From Streptomyces plumbidurans (lineage in GTDB: Bacteria > Actinomycetota > Actinomycetes > Streptomycetales > Streptomycetaceae): 64,000 nt of DNA. The translations under genes were made by a program, and so were the position numbers. Positions 34,494 to 50,889 of the stretch are shown piece after piece (the stretch's first letter is position 1; every line of letters starts with the position of its first letter). Location of the stretch: the NCBI RefSeq assembly GCF_019857225.1, contig NZ_JAFJSY010000010.1:202383-266382 (forward strand), read 5' to 3'. The notes below the pieces were generated by a model. It saw only the letters and a list, made by a program, of their open reading frames with translations, made no database searches and was not told where the DNA came from.

Positions 34494-37400
34494 TTGGCCG
34501 CCTCGCGCAATGCCTCGACCGCGAATACGAACAACGGCGCCAGCACCGCCCCGCTGCGCATCTCTTTTGCAAAGATCAAGGAGCCTCTCGAGGTTCCCAA
34601 CCTGCTCGCGCTGCAGACCGAGAGCTTTGACTGGCTGCTCGGCAACACCGCCTGGCAGAGTCGGGTCGAGGAGGCTCTGGAATCCGGTCAGGATGTCCCC
34701 ACCAAGTCCGGCCTCGAAGAGATCTTCGAGGAGATCTCCCCGATCGAGGACTTCTCCGGGTCGATGTCGCTGACGTTCCGCGACCACCGTTTCGAGCCGC
34801 CGAAGAACTCGATCGACGAGTGCAAGGAGCGCGACTTCACGTACGCGGCTCCGCTCTTCGTCACGGCCGAGTTCACCAACAACGAGACCGGCGAGATCAA
34901 GTCCCAGACGGTCTTCATGGGCGACTTCCCGCTCATGACCAACAAGGGCACCTTCGTCATCAACGGCACCGAGCGTGTCGTGGTGTCGCAGCTGGTCCGT
35001 TCGCCGGGTGTCTACTTCGACTCCTCCATCGACAAGACGTCCGACAAGGACATCTTCTCCGCGAAGATCATCCCGTCCCGGGGTGCCTGGCTGGAGATGG
35101 AGATCGACAAGCGCGACATGGTCGGTGTCCGCATCGACCGCAAGCGCAAGCAGTCCGTCACCGTGCTCCTGAAGGCTCTCGGTTGGACGACCGAGCAGAT
35201 CCTCGAGGAGTTCGGCGAGTACGAGTCGATGCGCGCCACCCTGGAGAAGGACCACACCCAGGGCCAGGACGACGCGCTGCTCGACATCTACCGCAAGCTG
35301 CGTCCGGGCGAGCCCCCCACGCGTGAGGCCGCGCAGACGCTGCTCGAGAACCTCTACTTCAACCCCAAGCGCTACGACCTCGCCAAGGTCGGCCGCTACA
35401 AGGTCAACAAGAAGCTGGGTGCGGACGCTCCGCTGGACGCGGGCATCCTGACCGTCGAGGACATCATCTCGACGATCAAGTACCTGGTGAAGCTGCACGC
35501 CGGCGAGATCGAGACGACCGCCGACAACGGCCAGACGATCGTCGTCGAGACCGACGACATCGACCACTTCGGCAACCGCCGTCTGCGCAGCGTCGGCGAG
35601 CTCATCCAGAACCAGGTCCGTACGGGCCTGGCGCGTATGGAGCGAGTCGTCCGCGAGCGCATGACGACCCAGGACGTCGAGGCGATCACGCCGCAGACCC
35701 TGATCAACATCCGGCCGGTCGTCGCCTCCATCAAGGAGTTCTTCGGCACCAGCCAGCTGTCGCAGTTCATGGACCAGAACAACCCGCTGTCGGGTCTCAC
35801 CCACAAGCGCCGCCTGTCGGCTCTTGGCCCGGGTGGTCTCTCCCGTGAGCGGGCCGGCTTCGAGGTCCGTGACGTGCACCCCTCGCACTACGGCCGCATG
35901 TGCCCGATCGAGACGCCCGAAGGCCCGAACATCGGTCTGATCGGCTCGCTCGCCTCCTACGGCCGGGTCAACGCGTTCGGTTTCGTCGAGACGCCGTACC
36001 GCAAGGTCGTCGACGGCCAGGTCACCGACGAGGTCGACTACCTGACCGCCGACGAGGAGGACCGCTTCGTCATCGCGCAGGCCAACGCCACGCTGACGGA
36101 CGACCTGCGCTTCGCCGAGAACCGCGTCCTGGTCCGCCGCCGTGGCGGCGAGGTCGACTACGTCGCCGGTGACGACGTGGACTACATGGACGTCTCCCCG
36201 CGCCAGATGGTGTCGGTCGCGACCGCCATGATCCCGTTCCTGGAGCACGACGACGCCAACCGTGCCCTGATGGGCGCGAACATGATGCGTCAGGCCGTGC
36301 CGCTCATCAAGAGCGAGGCCCCGCTCGTCGGCACCGGCATGGAGTACCGCTCCGCGGTCGACGCCGGCGACGTGGTCAAGGCCGAGAAGGCGGGTGTGGT
36401 CCAGGAGGTCTCCGCGGACTACATCACCACCGCCAACGACGACGGCACGTACATCACGTACCGCCTGGCCAAGTTCGCCCGCTCCAACCAGGGCACCTCG
36501 GTCAACCAGAAGGTCATCGTCAGCGAGGGCGACCGCCTCGTCGAGGGCCAGGTCCTCGCCGACGGTCCCGCCACGCAGGAGGGCGAGATGGCCCTCGGCA
36601 AGAACCTGCTGGTCGCGTTCATGCCGTGGGAGGGTCACAACTACGAGGACGCGATCATCCTGTCGCAGCGCCTCGTGCAGGACGACGTCCTCTCCTCGAT
36701 CCACATCGAGGAGCACGAGGTCGACGCCCGTGACACCAAGCTCGGCCCCGAGGAGATCACCCGGGACATCCCGAACGTCTCCGAGGAGGTCCTCGCCGAC
36801 CTCGACGAGCGCGGCATCATCCGCATCGGTGCCGAGGTCATCGCCGGCGACATCCTCGTCGGCAAGGTGACCCCCAAGGGCGAGACCGAGCTGACCCCCG
36901 AGGAGCGCCTGCTGCGCGCGATCTTCGGTGAGAAGGCCCGTGAGGTCCGTGACACCTCGCTGAAGGTGCCGCACGGCGAGACCGGCAAGGTCATCGGTGT
37001 GCGCGTCTTCGACCGCGAGGAGGGCGACGAGCTTCCACCCGGTGTGAACCAGCTGGTGCGCGTGTACGTGGCGCAGAAGCGCAAGATCACCGACGGTGAC
37101 AAGCTCGCCGGCCGGCACGGCAACAAGGGCGTCATCTCCAAGATCCTGCCGATCGAGGACATGCCGTTCCTGGAGGACGGCACCCCGGTCGACATCATCC
37201 TCAACCCGCTGGGTGTCCCGTCCCGAATGAACCCGGGACAGGTCCTGGAGATCCACCTCGGCTGGCTCGCCAGCCGCGGCTGGGACGTCTCCGGCCTCAG
37301 CGAGGAGTGGGCGCAGCGCCTGCAGGCGATCGGCGCCGACCAGGTCGACCCGGGCACGAACGTCGCGACCCCCGTCTTCGACGGTGCGCGCGAGGACGAG

Positions 37401-37979
37401 CTCGCGGGTCTGCTGCAGCACACCATCCCGAACCGGGACGGCGAGCGCATGGTGCTCCCGTCCGGCAAGGCGCGGCTGTTCGACGGCCGCAGCGGTGAGC
37501 CGTTCCCGGAGCCGATCTCGGTCGGCTACATGTACATCCTCAAGCTCCACCACCTTGTCGACGACAAGCTGCACGCCCGCTCCACCGGTCCGTACTCGAT
37601 GATCACCCAGCAGCCGCTGGGTGGTAAGGCCCAGTTCGGCGGCCAGCGGTTCGGCGAGATGGAGGTGTGGGCGCTGGAGGCCTACGGCGCCGCCTACGCC
37701 CTCCAGGAGCTGCTGACCATCAAGTCCGACGACGTGACCGGCCGCGTGAAGGTGTACGAGGCCATCGTCAAGGGCGAGAACATCCCCGAGCCCGGCATCC
37801 CCGAGTCCTTCAAGGTGCTCATCAAGGAGATGCAGTCGCTCTGCCTGAACGTGGAGGTGCTGTCCAGCGACGGTATGTCCATCGAGATGCGTGACACCGA
37901 CGAGGACGTCTTCCGCGCTGCGGAGGAGCTCGGCATCGACCTGTCCCGGCGCGAGCCGAGCAGCGTCGAAGAGGTCTGA
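34494..37979 (+). CDS. rpoB: DNA-directed RNA polymerase beta subunit
   Basis: Catalytic core subunit of 1161 residues. TTG 34494 is chosen: it follows GGAAGGA, gives [20 protein letters not shown], and matches the length known for S. coelicolor RpoB. A GTG at 34464 would add ten residues. The rifampicin region starts at residue 416 ([20 protein letters not shown], then [13 protein letters not shown]) and shows the sensitive residues. The C-terminus ends [12 protein letters not shown]. rpoC starts 96 bp after it. Confidence 0.97.
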   Translation: MAASRNASTANTNNGASTAPLRISFAKIKEPLEVPNLLALQTESFDWLLGNTAWQSRVEEALESGQDVPTKSGLEEIFEEISPIEDFSGSMSLTFRDHRFEPPKNSIDECKERDFTYAAPLFVTAEFTNNETGEIKSQTVFMGDFPLMTNKGTFVINGTERVVVSQLVRSPGVYFDSSIDKTSDKDIFSAKIIPSRGAWLEMEIDKRDMVGVRIDRKRKQSVTVLLKALGWTTEQILEEFGEYESMRATLEKDHTQGQDDALLDIYRKLRPGEPPTREAAQTLLENLYFNPKRYDLAKVGRYKVNKKLGADAPLDAGILTVEDIISTIKYLVKLHAGEIETTADNGQTIVVETDDIDHFGNRRLRSVGELIQNQVRTGLARMERVVRERMTTQDVEAITPQTLINIRPVVASIKEFFGTSQLSQFMDQNNPLSGLTHKRRLSALGPGGLSRERAGFEVRDVHPSHYGRMCPIETPEGPNIGLIGSLASYGRVNAFGFVETPYRKVVDGQVTDEVDYLTADEEDRFVIAQANATLTDDLRFAENRVLVRRRGGEVDYVAGDDVDYMDVSPRQMVSVATAMIPFLEHDDANRALMGANMMRQAVPLIKSEAPLVGTGMEYRSAVDAGDVVKAEKAGVVQEVSADYITTANDDGTYITYRLAKFARSNQGTSVNQKVIVSEGDRLVEGQVLADGPATQEGEMALGKNLLVAFMPWEGHNYEDAIILSQRLVQDDVLSSIHIEEHEVDARDTKLGPEEITRDIPNVSEEVLADLDERGIIRIGAEVIAGDILVGKVTPKGETELTPEERLLRAIFGEKAREVRDTSLKVPHGETGKVIGVRVFDREEGDELPPGVNQLVRVYVAQKRKITDGDKLAGRHGNKGVISKILPIEDMPFLEDGTPVDIILNPLGVPSRMNPGQVLEIHLGWLASRGWDVSGLSEEWAQRLQAIGADQVDPGTNVATPVFDGAREDELAGLLQHTIPNRDGERMVLPSGKARLFDGRSGEPFPEPISVGYMYILKLHHLVDDKLHARSTGPYSMITQQPLGGKAQFGGQRFGEMEVWALEAYGAAYALQELLTIKSDDVTGRVKVYEAIVKGENIPEPGIPESFKVLIKEMQSLCLNVEVLSSDGMSIEMRDTDEDVFRAAEELGIDLSRREPSSVEEV

Positions 37980-38075
37980 CGGGAGTCCGGCGGGCCCTGA
38001 CCGACCAGGGCCCGCCGACCCCCAGGCCCCCGTTTCAGACCACAGACTCACGACCCTGAGAGGGATTGACGCATA

Positions 38076-41975
<3,900 letters not shown>

Positions 41976-41994
41976 GCGAGCAGCTTGAGCGGTC

Positions 41995-42028
41995 GAAGGG
42001 CGGTCACCCCGTGGGGTGGCCGCCCTTC
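41995..42028 (+). terminator. rpoBC terminator
   Basis: GAAGGGCGGTCACCCC and GGGGTGGCCGCCCTTC, near-perfect 16-bp stem (41995-42010, 42013-42028). Confidence 0.85.
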
Positions 42029-42143
42029 GGCGTCCGTACGGGTACGCACAGCGGATCAGGGTGGATCGGGGGGTGACGCGCCCTGTGCCGGAAATGCCGG
42101 TTCGGCGCATCATGGAAGGACTCGGGGGTTCGGGGAGGTACTC

Positions 42144-42809
42144 GTGTCCAATCCGTCATGGCAACCCTGGCAGCCGGAGCAGAGCGAACCACAGCGGGCG
42201 CAGGACGTCCCGCGGTCGGGGCAGGACGCGCCGCGGCCCTGGCAGAAGACCTCGCGCCACGGCGAGCAGCTCCCGCGGCCCTGGGACGGCGCCGTGCCCG
42301 CTGGGCGGGACCTCGGGCAGCCCTGGCAGGCGCAGGGCGTCCCGGCCATGCTCGCCTCGCACGCGGACCGTGAGCGGGCGGTGGACGTGCTCAGGGCGGG
42401 GTACGGGGAAGGGCGGCTGGAGCACGCCGAGTTCGAGAAGCGGGTCGAGCGGGCCTATGCGGCGCGGACCGTGGGGGAGCTGGCCCTGCTCGTCGCCGAC
42501 CTGCCGCAGGGTCCGGTACCCGTCACCCGGCTCGTCGCGCCCGTCCCGGCGACCTTCCTGCCGGCCCCCGCGCCCACGAACGGCAAGGCGGTCGGCTCCA
42601 TGGTGTGCGGGCTGCTCACCCTCTTCACCGTCGGCCTGACCGGCATCCCCGCGGTCATCCTCGGCCACACCGCGCGCACCGAGATGCAGCGCACCGGCGA
42701 GCGGGGCGAGGGCTTCGCGGTGACCGGGCTGGTGCTCGGCTGGCTGTCGGTCGCGGGCTGGGCGCTCGTCATCACGATCCTCATCGCGGCGGGGCTGGCG
42801 ACCTCATGA
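42144..42809 (+). CDS. DUF1707 and DUF4190 domain membrane protein
   Basis: A 221-residue protein. An N-terminal Pro/Gln/Trp-rich stretch of about 70 residues precedes a DUF1707 domain (MLASHADRERAVDVLRAGYG, residues about 69-115) that ends in ARTVGELALLVADLP. The last 80 residues carry two membrane helices in a DUF4190 pattern (GLLTLFTVGLTGIPAVILGH). GTG 42144 follows GGGGAGG. Position between rpoC and rpsL is conserved in streptomycetes from memory; function unknown. Confidence 0.82.
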   Translation: MSNPSWQPWQPEQSEPQRAQDVPRSGQDAPRPWQKTSRHGEQLPRPWDGAVPAGRDLGQPWQAQGVPAMLASHADRERAVDVLRAGYGEGRLEHAEFEKRVERAYAARTVGELALLVADLPQGPVPVTRLVAPVPATFLPAPAPTNGKAVGSMVCGLLTLFTVGLTGIPAVILGHTARTEMQRTGERGEGFAVTGLVLGWLSVAGWALVITILIAAGLATS

Positions 42810-42933
42810 GATGAGCACGGGACGAGCTGCGGCGACGTGGCCACCGGCGGGGTCTGAACGTGAATTCGAAGATCATGTACGGCGTAGGGTCTTGACATCC
42901 TGTGCGGTCCGGTGCGGGTGCGGCCCATTTGTT

Positions 42934-42962
42934 TTGACCACAGCGAATGAGGTAGGTACGCT
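42934..42962 (+). promoter_or_regulatory. rpsL: rpsL (str operon) promoter
   Basis: TTGACC (42934-42939) and TACGCT (42957-42962) with a 17-bp spacer. The predicted leader is about 185 nt long, enough for the hairpin shared with rpsJ. Confidence 0.65.
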
Positions 42963-43088
42963 CAGACCTTGTGCCTGGGGTGTGCCCTGGCTCTCGTGCG
43001 TGCCTTCAACCGCATCGCGAGCTGTAAGCGGCCACCGTGATCTGTGCTCTTTCCTGCCTAGCGGCGGGGGTCCACCGGATTCGACACA

Positions 43089-43106
43089 CCCGACCGCGTG
43101 GGTCGG
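43089..43106 (+). promoter_or_regulatory. rpsL leader hairpin shared with rpsJ
   Basis: The 18-nt CCCGACCGCGTGGGTCGG folds as CCGACC/GGTCGG around a 5-nt loop. An identical copy lies at 49176-49193 before rpsJ, and both are preceded by CGACAC plus one base. Distance to the start is 50 nt here and 60 nt there. Confidence 0.7.
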
Positions 43107-43156
43107 CGACGTTCCAGGTTAGCTTCACCATTCGGCACACAGAAACCGGAGAAGTA

Positions 43157-43528
43157 GTGCCTACGATCCAGCAGCTGGTCCGCAAGGGCCGGCAGGACAA
43201 GGTCGAGAAGAACAAGACGCCCGCACTCGAGGGTTCCCCTCAGCGTCGCGGCGTCTGCACGCGTGTGTTCACGACCACCCCGAAGAAGCCGAACTCGGCC
43301 CTGCGTAAGGTCGCGCGTGTGCGTCTGACCAGCGGGATCGAGGTCACCGCTTACATTCCGGGTGAGGGACACAACCTGCAGGAGCACTCCATCGTGCTCG
43401 TGCGCGGCGGCCGTGTGAAGGACCTGCCGGGTGTTCGCTACAAGATCATCCGTGGTTCGCTCGACACCCAGGGTGTCAAGAACCGCAAGCAGGCCCGCAG
43501 CCGCTACGGCGCCAAGAAGGAGAAGTAA
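43157..43528 (+). CDS. rpsL: 30S ribosomal protein S12
   Basis: A 123-residue S12. GTG 43157 follows CGGAGAAGTA. Lys43 (in [12 protein letters not shown]) and Lys88 (in GGRVKDLPG) are wild-type, so no streptomycin resistance mutation is present there. S12 lines the decoding centre. First gene of the str operon; rpsG starts 2 bp later. Confidence 0.98.
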   Translation: MPTIQQLVRKGRQDKVEKNKTPALEGSPQRRGVCTRVFTTTPKKPNSALRKVARVRLTSGIEVTAYIPGEGHNLQEHSIVLVRGGRVKDLPGVRYKIIRGSLDTQGVKNRKQARSRYGAKKEK

Positions 43529-43530
43529 GA

Positions 43531-44001
43531 ATGCCTCGTAAGGGCCCCGCCCCGAAGCGCCCGGTCATCATCGACCCGGTCTACGGTTCTCCTCTGGTGA
43601 CCTCCCTCATCAACAAGGTGCTGCTCAACGGCAAGCGCTCCACCGCCGAGCGCATCGTCTACGGCGCCATGGAGGGTCTGCGTGAGAAGACGGGCAACGA
43701 CCCGATCATCACGCTGAAGCGCGCGCTGGAGAACATCAAGCCGACCCTCGAGGTCAAGTCCCGCCGTGTCGGTGGTGCGACGTACCAGGTTCCGATCGAG
43801 GTCAAGCCCGGTCGCGCCAACACGCTCGCGCTGCGCTGGCTGGTCGGTTACTCGCGCGCCCGTCGCGAGAAGACCATGACCGAGCGTCTGCTCAACGAGC
43901 TTCTCGACGCCTCCAACGGCCTCGGTGCCGCTGTGAAGAAGCGCGAGGACACCCACAAGATGGCCGAGTCCAACAAGGCCTTCGCGCACTACCGCTGGTA
44001 G
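43531..44001 (+). CDS. rpsG: 30S ribosomal protein S7
   Basis: A 156-residue S7, the assembly-initiating protein of the 30S head. [20 protein letters not shown] and [20 protein letters not shown] are family-typical, and the end [15 protein letters not shown] is conserved. ATG 43531 follows AGGAGAAGTAAG within the end of rpsL, so translation is coupled. fusA begins 39 bp later. Confidence 0.98.
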   Translation: MPRKGPAPKRPVIIDPVYGSPLVTSLINKVLLNGKRSTAERIVYGAMEGLREKTGNDPIITLKRALENIKPTLEVKSRRVGGATYQVPIEVKPGRANTLALRWLVGYSRARREKTMTERLLNELLDASNGLGAAVKKREDTHKMAESNKAFAHYRW

Positions 44002-44040
44002 TCGCTTCCCCTATCGAGACCGAGAGAAGACTGAAGCCTT

Positions 44041-46167
44041 ATGGCTACCACTTCACTTGACCTGGCCAGGGTCCGCAACATCGGGATCATGGCCCACATC
44101 GACGCGGGCAAGACGACCACCACCGAGCGGATCCTCTTCTACACCGGCGTCAGCTACAAGATCGGTGAAGTCCACGACGGTGCCGCCACCATGGACTGGA
44201 TGGAGCAGGAGCAGGAGCGTGGCATCACGATCACCTCTGCTGCCACCACCTGTCACTGGCCGCTCGAGGACAACGACTACACGATCAACATCATCGACAC
44301 CCCCGGGCACGTCGACTTCACGGTCGAGGTGGAGCGTTCGCTCCGCGTCCTCGACGGTGCCGTCACGGTGTTCGACGGTGTCGCCGGTGTCGAGCCGCAG
44401 TCCGAGACGGTGTGGCGTCAGGCCGACCGTTACGGCGTGCCGCGCATCTGCTTCGTGAACAAGCTGGACCGTACCGGCGCCGAGTTCCACCGCTGCGTGG
44501 ACATGATCTCGGACCGCCTGGGCGCCCAGCCGCTCGTCATGCAGCTCCCGATCGGCGCCGAGGCCGACTTCAAGGGCGTCGTGGACCTGGTCCGCATGAA
44601 GGCGCTCGTGTGGTCCGCCGAGGCCGCCAAGGGCGAGATGTACGACGTCGTCGACATCCCGGCCACGCACACCGAGGCCGCCGAGGAGTGGCGCGGCAAG
44701 CTGGTCGAGGCCGTCGCGGAGAACGACGAAGAGATCATGGAGCTGTACCTGGAGGGCCAGGAGCCCACCGAGGAGCAGCTGTACGCCGCGATCCGTCGCA
44801 TCACCATCGCGTCCGGCAAGTCCAGCGACACCACGGTCACCCCGGTGTTCTGCGGTACCGCGTTCAAGAACAAGGGCGTTCAGCCCCTGCTCGACGCGGT
44901 CGTGCGCTACCTGCCGACCCCGCTCGACGTCGAGGCCATCGAGGGCCACGACGTCAAGGACCCCGAGGTCGTCGTCAAGCGCAAGCCGTCCGACGACGAG
45001 CCGCTGTCCGCGCTGGCGTTCAAGATCATGAGCGACCCGCACCTCGGCAAGCTCACCTTCGTCCGGGTCTACTCGGGCCGCCTGGAGTCCGGCACCGCCG
45101 TGCTGAACTCCGTCAAGGGCAAGAAGGAGCGCATCGGCAAGATCTACCGCATGCACGCGAACAAGCGTGAGGAGATCGACTCGGTGGGCGCCGGCGACAT
45201 CATCGCCGTCATGGGCCTGAAGCAGACCACCACCGGTGAGACGCTGTCCGACGACAAGAACCCGGTGATCCTGGAGTCCATGGACTTCCCGGCGCCGGTC
45301 ATTCAGGTCGCCATCGAGCCCAAGTCCAAGGGTGACCAGGAGAAGCTGGGTGTCGCCATCCAGCGTCTCGCGGAGGAGGACCCCTCCTTCCAGGTTCACT
45401 CGGACGAGGAGACCGGCCAGACCATCATCGGCGGCATGGGCGAACTGCACCTCGAGGTGCTGGTCGACCGCATGCGCCGTGAGTTCAAGGTCGAGGCGAA
45501 CGTCGGCAAGCCGCAGGTCGCCTACCGCGAGACGATCCGCAAGGCCGTCGAGCGCGTGGACTACACCCACAAGAAGCAGACCGGTGGTACCGGTCAGTTC
45601 GCCAAGGTGCAGATCGCGATCGAGCCCATCGAGGGCGGCGACGCCTCGTACGAGTTCGTGAACAAGGTGACCGGTGGCCGTATCCCGAAGGAGTACATCC
45701 CTTCGGTCGACGCCGGTGCGCAGGAGGCCATGCAGTTCGGCATCCTCGCGGGCTACGAGATGACGGGCGTGCGCGTCACGCTCATCGACGGTGGCTACCA
45801 CGAGGTCGACTCCTCCGAGCTCGCCTTCAAGATCGCCGGCTCGCAGGCCTTCAAGGAGGCCGCCCGCAAGGCCAGCCCCGTGCTGCTCGAGCCGATGATG
45901 GCCGTCGAGGTCACCACGCCCGAGGACTACATGGGCGAGGTCATCGGCGACATCAACTCCCGCCGTGGCCAGATCCAGGCCATGGAGGAGCGGGCCGGTG
46001 CCCGCGTCGTGAAGGGCCTCGTGCCCCTCTCGGAGATGTTCGGTTACGTCGGCGACCTGCGCAGCAAGACGTCCGGCCGCGCCAGCTACTCCATGCAGTT
46101 CGACTCCTACGCCGAGGTTCCGCGGAACGTCGCCGAGGAGATCATCGCGAAGGCCAAGGGCGAGTAA
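44041..46167 (+). CDS. fusA: Elongation factor G
   Basis: A 708-residue translocation GTPase. The P-loop [19 protein letters not shown] is near residue 19, and the switch [10 protein letters not shown] near 87. NKLDRTGA confirms guanine specificity. The domains II-V follow; [14 protein letters not shown] is in domain V. ATG 44041 has AAGACTGAAGCC upstream. tuf begins 169 bp downstream, after a hairpin. Confidence 0.98.
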   Translation: MATTSLDLARVRNIGIMAHIDAGKTTTTERILFYTGVSYKIGEVHDGAATMDWMEQEQERGITITSAATTCHWPLEDNDYTINIIDTPGHVDFTVEVERSLRVLDGAVTVFDGVAGVEPQSETVWRQADRYGVPRICFVNKLDRTGAEFHRCVDMISDRLGAQPLVMQLPIGAEADFKGVVDLVRMKALVWSAEAAKGEMYDVVDIPATHTEAAEEWRGKLVEAVAENDEEIMELYLEGQEPTEEQLYAAIRRITIASGKSSDTTVTPVFCGTAFKNKGVQPLLDAVVRYLPTPLDVEAIEGHDVKDPEVVVKRKPSDDEPLSALAFKIMSDPHLGKLTFVRVYSGRLESGTAVLNSVKGKKERIGKIYRMHANKREEIDSVGAGDIIAVMGLKQTTTGETLSDDKNPVILESMDFPAPVIQVAIEPKSKGDQEKLGVAIQRLAEEDPSFQVHSDEETGQTIIGGMGELHLEVLVDRMRREFKVEANVGKPQVAYRETIRKAVERVDYTHKKQTGGTGQFAKVQIAIEPIEGGDASYEFVNKVTGGRIPKEYIPSVDAGAQEAMQFGILAGYEMTGVRVTLIDGGYHEVDSSELAFKIAGSQAFKEAARKASPVLLEPMMAVEVTTPEDYMGEVIGDINSRRGQIQAMEERAGARVVKGLVPLSEMFGYVGDLRSKTSGRASYSMQFDSYAEVPRNVAEEIIAKAKGE

Positions 46168-46223
46168 CGCACTGCGTTAACGCACTGCGTCCACACGCCT
46201 TAGGCTTGACTCCGGAGCCTGCC

Positions 46224-46257
46224 GGGGCATTCCTCCCCATTCGTGGGGGAGTGCCCC
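46224..46257 (+). promoter_or_regulatory. fusA-tuf hairpin
   Basis: GGGGCATTCCTCCCCA / TGGGGGAGTGCCCC with two bulged bases and a TTCG loop. It lies 80 bp before tuf and may be a partial terminator or tuf leader element. A 12-bp direct repeat AACGCACTGCGT lies just after the fusA stop. Confidence 0.45.
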
Positions 46258-46336
46258 GGGGCCCGGGCCATGACAGCAAAGATCACCTGGCGCCGATGAA
46301 GTAAGGCGTACCAGAACCACTCCCAGGAGGACCCCA

Positions 46337-47530
<1,194 letters not shown>

Positions 47531-47565
47531 TCTTGGCCCGCAAGGGCTGACCAGGCAGGTTTGGG

Positions 47566-47599
47566 AAGGGCCCGTACGACTCCGGTCGTACGGGCCCTT
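47566..47599 (+). terminator. str operon terminator behind tuf
   Basis: Perfect 15-bp stem AAGGGCCCGTACGAC/GTCGTACGGGCCCTT (47566-47580, 47585-47599), then T's. Strong end of the str operon. Confidence 0.9.
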
Positions 47600-47732
47600 T
47601 CGCACGTCCGGTGAAGGCTGGGCGAACTCTGCGGGACGCGCTGTCCGGAGCATTCCTGTATGTCCACTTCGGGGCTGAAGTGACGCCCTAGCGTGAGGGA
47701 GTTCCGAGCAGCCAGACAGGGGATGATCCTTG

Positions 47733-48869
47733 ATGTCCGTGATGGTCGACCGGCCGACGCGGCAGTTGCGAACGGTGCGGGTCCACCGTCCCCCACGCCG
47801 CCCCGAGCGCCCGCGGCTGTACGCCATCGACGGACTGCGCCTGCTCGCCGCCCTGATGGTGGCCGTGCACCACTACGCGGGCAGTTGGCGCGTCGACCAG
47901 CCGGGCAACGCGGTCTGGGGCCGGCCGGTCTCCGAGACCATGCCGACGGTGTTCCGTCTCGCCGCCTACGGCTGGATCGGCGTCGAGGTCTTCTTCGTGA
48001 TCAGCGGCTTCGTCATCTGCATGTCGTGCTGGGGGCGCACTCCGCGGCAGTTCTTCGTCTCGCGGGTCATCCGGCTCTATCCGGCGTACTGGTTCGGCAT
48101 CGTGTTCACCACCGTCTTCGTGGTGGCGATGCCCGGCGTCTGGCAGCGGCTGAAGGTGCGCGACATCCTGCTCAACCTCACGATGCTGCAGTCCGGTTCG
48201 GGCGTGGACAGCGTCGACGGCGTGTACTGGACACTCTGGTCGGAGCTGCGCTTCTACCTGCTCTTCATGGCCGTGGTCGCCACCGGACTGACGTACCGCA
48301 AGGTGGTCGTCTTCTGCTGCGTCTGGGGCGCGGCGGCCATGCTCGCCCCCGTGGCGGACTTCCGGCTGCTGACGCTGGCCGCGAACCCGGACGGCGCCTG
48401 GTTCTTCATCGCCGGCCTCGCCCTCCACCTCATGCACCGCTTCGGGCAGGACCTGCTGCTGTGGGGCATTCTCGCGCTGGCCTGGCTGATGGGGCAGCGC
48501 CAACTGGGCGTCAGGATCGACGACTTCGAGCATGTCTCCGGCTGGCGGGGCTGCACGGCGCTCTTCACCGTCTTCCTGCTCGCCCTGGTCGCGATCGCGC
48601 TCGGCGCCACGGACCGCGTCCGCTGGAGGTGGCTGGTCACCGCCGGCAGCCTGACCTATCCGCTGTATCTGATCCACTACGTGGCCGGTACGACGCTGAT
48701 CAACCGGCTCGACGGCACCATGGACCCGCGGCTGCTGGTGGCCCTGGTGATCGCCGGCTTCCTGGCCCTGAGTTGGCTGGTGCACCGGTTCGTGGAACGG
48801 CCGGTGGCGCGGCTGCTGAAACGGGGCCTGGACGCGTCGTTCGCGCGGCTGCGGAACGCGGAGGCGTAG
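47733..48869 (+). CDS. Acyltransferase family 3 membrane protein
   Basis: A 378-residue integral membrane O-acyltransferase of the OafA/acyltransferase-3 family. The signature [20 protein letters not shown] near residue 28 has the Arg and His-x10-His-type residues expected in helix 1; [14 protein letters not shown] and [10 protein letters not shown] follow. About ten membrane segments are visible. ATG 47733 (an upstream TTG at 47730 is adjacent). It is the only gene between tuf and rpsJ. Acceptor and donor are unknown. Confidence 0.87.
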   Translation: MSVMVDRPTRQLRTVRVHRPPRRPERPRLYAIDGLRLLAALMVAVHHYAGSWRVDQPGNAVWGRPVSETMPTVFRLAAYGWIGVEVFFVISGFVICMSCWGRTPRQFFVSRVIRLYPAYWFGIVFTTVFVVAMPGVWQRLKVRDILLNLTMLQSGSGVDSVDGVYWTLWSELRFYLLFMAVVATGLTYRKVVVFCCVWGAAAMLAPVADFRLLTLAANPDGAWFFIAGLALHLMHRFGQDLLLWGILALAWLMGQRQLGVRIDDFEHVSGWRGCTALFTVFLLALVAIALGATDRVRWRWLVTAGSLTYPLYLIHYVAGTTLINRLDGTMDPRLLVALVIAGFLALSWLVHRFVERPVARLLKRGLDASFARLRNAEA

Positions 48870-48878
48870 GGCGGGTGT

Positions 48879-48906
48879 TTGACCTGCGTCACCTTCGGGG
48901 TATTCT
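48879..48906 (+). promoter_or_regulatory. rpsJ: rpsJ (S10 operon) promoter
   Basis: TTGACC (48879-48884) and TATTCT (48901-48906) with a 16-bp spacer. This gives a leader of about 340 nt before rpsJ. Confidence 0.6.
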
Positions 48907-49175
48907 CTCCGGCTCGATTGGCCAGGCCCCTGCCCCATATGGCAGACTGTCGGAGTTGCTCGGTCGAGTGTTGATGCTGCGCGCCTCCCGCCGGGAGGAC
49001 TGGAAGCGAGTCCCACAGTACTCGTCGCCCTAACTGCCGTAAGGCAGCGCTGGGGCGGACGTACGGGAATCTTCCGGGAAGTGCGGTGCGGCACTGGCCA
49101 GGCACCCGGTGAATCTCTTTCTCTGACAAGGGATGTTCGAACAAGGGACATCTGTGTCAGCGAAAGCGCGACACG

Positions 49176-49193
49176 CCCGACCGCGTGGGTCGG
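49176..49193 (+). promoter_or_regulatory. rpsJ leader hairpin shared with rpsL
   Basis: CCCGACCGCGTGGGTCGG, identical to the hairpin at 43089 in the rpsL leader. It begins 78 nt and ends 60 nt before rpsJ. Confidence 0.7.
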
Positions 49194-49253
49194 AGGTGGA
49201 GCGCATGGAAACCGGGTCCAGAGCGTGAACAGACAAGGGACTACTGAGTAGCC

Positions 49254-49562
49254 ATGGCGGGACAGAAGATCCGCATCCGGCTCAAGGCCTACGACCACGA
49301 GGTCATCGACTCCTCGGCGAAGAAGATCGTCGAGACGGTGACGCGTACTGGTGCGTCGGTCGCGGGCCCGGTGCCGCTGCCCACTGAGAAGAACGTGTAC
49401 TGCGTCATCAAGTCGCCGCACAAGTACAAGGACTCGCGCGAGCACTTCGAGATGCGTACCCACAAGCGCCTGATCGACATCCTCGACCCGACGCCCAAGA
49501 CCGTTGACTCTCTGATGCGACTCGACCTCCCGGCCGGTGTCGACATCGAGATCAAGCTCTGA
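49254..49562 (+). CDS. rpsJ: 30S ribosomal protein S10
   Basis: A 102-residue S10/NusE starting [20 protein letters not shown]. It serves in the 30S head and can bind NusB/NusG in antitermination. ATG 49254 follows CTACTGAGTAGCC. First gene of the S10 operon; rplC starts 17 bp later. Confidence 0.98.
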   Translation: MAGQKIRIRLKAYDHEVIDSSAKKIVETVTRTGASVAGPVPLPTEKNVYCVIKSPHKYKDSREHFEMRTHKRLIDILDPTPKTVDSLMRLDLPAGVDIEIKL

Positions 49563-49579
49563 GGGCCGGTGATCTGAGA

Positions 49580-50224
49580 ATGGCTAAGCAGATCAAGGGC
49601 ATCCTGGGCGAGAAGCTCGGCATGACGCAGGTGTGGGACGAGAACAACCGTGTTGTTCCGGTCACCGTCGTCAAGGCCGGCCCCAACGTCGTCACCCAGG
49701 TCCGTACGAACGACGTCGACGGCTACGAGTCGGTCCAGATCGCCTTCGGCGAGATCGACCCGCGCAAGGTGAACAAGCCCCTCAAGGGCCACTTCGCCAA
49801 GGCCGACGTCACCCCGCGCCGTCACCTCGTCGAGATCCGTACCGCTGACGCCGCCGAGTACACGCTCGGCCAGGAAGTCACGGCCGAGGTCTTCGAGGCG
49901 GGCGTGAAGGTCGACGTCACCGGCAAGAGCAAGGGCAAGGGCTTCGCCGGCGTCATGAAGCGTCACAACTTCAAGGGCCTCGGCGCCGGTCACGGCACCC
50001 AGCGCAAGCACCGCTCGCCCGGTTCCATCGGTGGCTGCGCCACCCCGGGCCGTGTGTTCAAGGGCCTCCGCATGGCGGGTCGCATGGGCAACGAGCGGGT
50101 CACCACCCAGAACCTGACCGTCCACGCCGTTGACGCGGAGAAGGGTCTGCTGCTCATCAAGGGCGCGGTTCCCGGTCCGAACGGCGGCCTCGTCCTGGTC
50201 CGCACCGCGGCCAAGGGGGCCTGA
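49580..50224 (+). CDS. rplC: 50S ribosomal protein L3
   Basis: A 214-residue L3 starting [20 protein letters not shown], with [20 protein letters not shown] near residue 134, the loop that reaches the peptidyl transferase centre. rplD starts 8 bp after its stop. Confidence 0.98.
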   Translation: MAKQIKGILGEKLGMTQVWDENNRVVPVTVVKAGPNVVTQVRTNDVDGYESVQIAFGEIDPRKVNKPLKGHFAKADVTPRRHLVEIRTADAAEYTLGQEVTAEVFEAGVKVDVTGKSKGKGFAGVMKRHNFKGLGAGHGTQRKHRSPGSIGGCATPGRVFKGLRMAGRMGNERVTTQNLTVHAVDAEKGLLLIKGAVPGPNGGLVLVRTAAKGA

Positions 50225-50232
50225 GGTAACCG

Positions 50233-50889
50233 ATGAGCACTGTTGACATCCTTTCGCCTGCCGGCGACAAGGCCGGTTCCGTCGAGCTCCCCGCGGAGAT
50301 CTTCGACGTCGAAAAGGTCAGCATCCCGCTGATCCACCAGGTCGTCGTCGCCCAGCTGGCCGCTGCCCGTCAGGGCACGCACAAGACCAAGACCCGTGGC
50401 GAGGTCCGCGGTGGCGGCAAGAAGCCGTACCGCCAGAAGGGCACCGGCCGCGCCCGTCAGGGCTCGACCCGCGCCCCGCAGTTCGCCGGCGGTGGCGTCG
50501 TCCACGGCCCGCAGCCGCGTGACTACTCGCAGCGGACCCCGAAGAAGATGAAGGCTGCCGCTCTGCGTCACGCCCTCACCGACCGGGCCCGTCACAACCG
50601 CATCCACGTCGTCTCCGGCGTGGTCGAGGGCGAGACCCCCAGCACCAAGGCCGCCAAGGGCCTGTTCGGCAAGATCAGCGAGCGCAAGAACCTGCTCCTG
50701 GTCGTCGAGCGCGCCGACGAGGCCGCGTGGCTGTCCGCCCGCAACCTGCCCCAGGTCCACATCCTGGAGCCGGGCCAGCTGAACACGTACGACGTTCTCG
50801 TCTCGGACGACGTGGTCTTCACCCAGGCCGCTTTCGAGTCCTTCGTGTCCGGCCCGAAGGCCAATGACACCGAAGGGAGCGAGGCCTGA
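50233..50889 (+). CDS. rplD: 50S ribosomal protein L4
   Basis: A 218-residue L4. The long loop reaching the exit tunnel ([20 protein letters not shown], near residue 55) is present. In E. coli L4 represses the S10 operon; here no known site was identified. Its stop overlaps the rplW start (TGATG). Confidence 0.97.
   Translation: MSTVDILSPAGDKAGSVELPAEIFDVEKVSIPLIHQVVVAQLAAARQGTHKTKTRGEVRGGGKKPYRQKGTGRARQGSTRAPQFAGGGVVHGPQPRDYSQRTPKKMKAAALRHALTDRARHNRIHVVSGVVEGETPSTKAAKGLFGKISERKNLLLVVERADEAAWLSARNLPQVHILEPGQLNTYDVLVSDDVVFTQAAFESFVSGPKANDTEGSEA

Larger units (their letters stand above)
42810..43156 (+). other. rpsL upstream region
   Basis: About 347 bp without a gene. It holds the rpsL promoter (42934-42962) and, near its end, the 18-nt hairpin shared with rpsJ (43089-43106). 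Nothing else is clear. Confidence 0.7.
48870..49253 (+). other. rpsJ upstream region and leader
   Basis: About 384 bp without a gene. It holds a promoter (48879-48906), several short hairpins, and the shared hairpin at 49176-49193. The long leader before the first gene of the S10 operon suggests regulation at the RNA level, as in other bacteria where L4 or other ribosomal proteins act there. Confidence 0.6.

Noticed and set aside
35739..35900. Rifampicin resistance changes in rpoB
   Set aside because: The residues of the resistance region look wild-type (Ser, Gln, Asp, His and Ser at the usual positions).
44053..45801. 582-codon minus-strand frame opposite fusA
   Set aside because: Leu/Asp/Val-rich low-complexity mirror of EF-G codons; no support.
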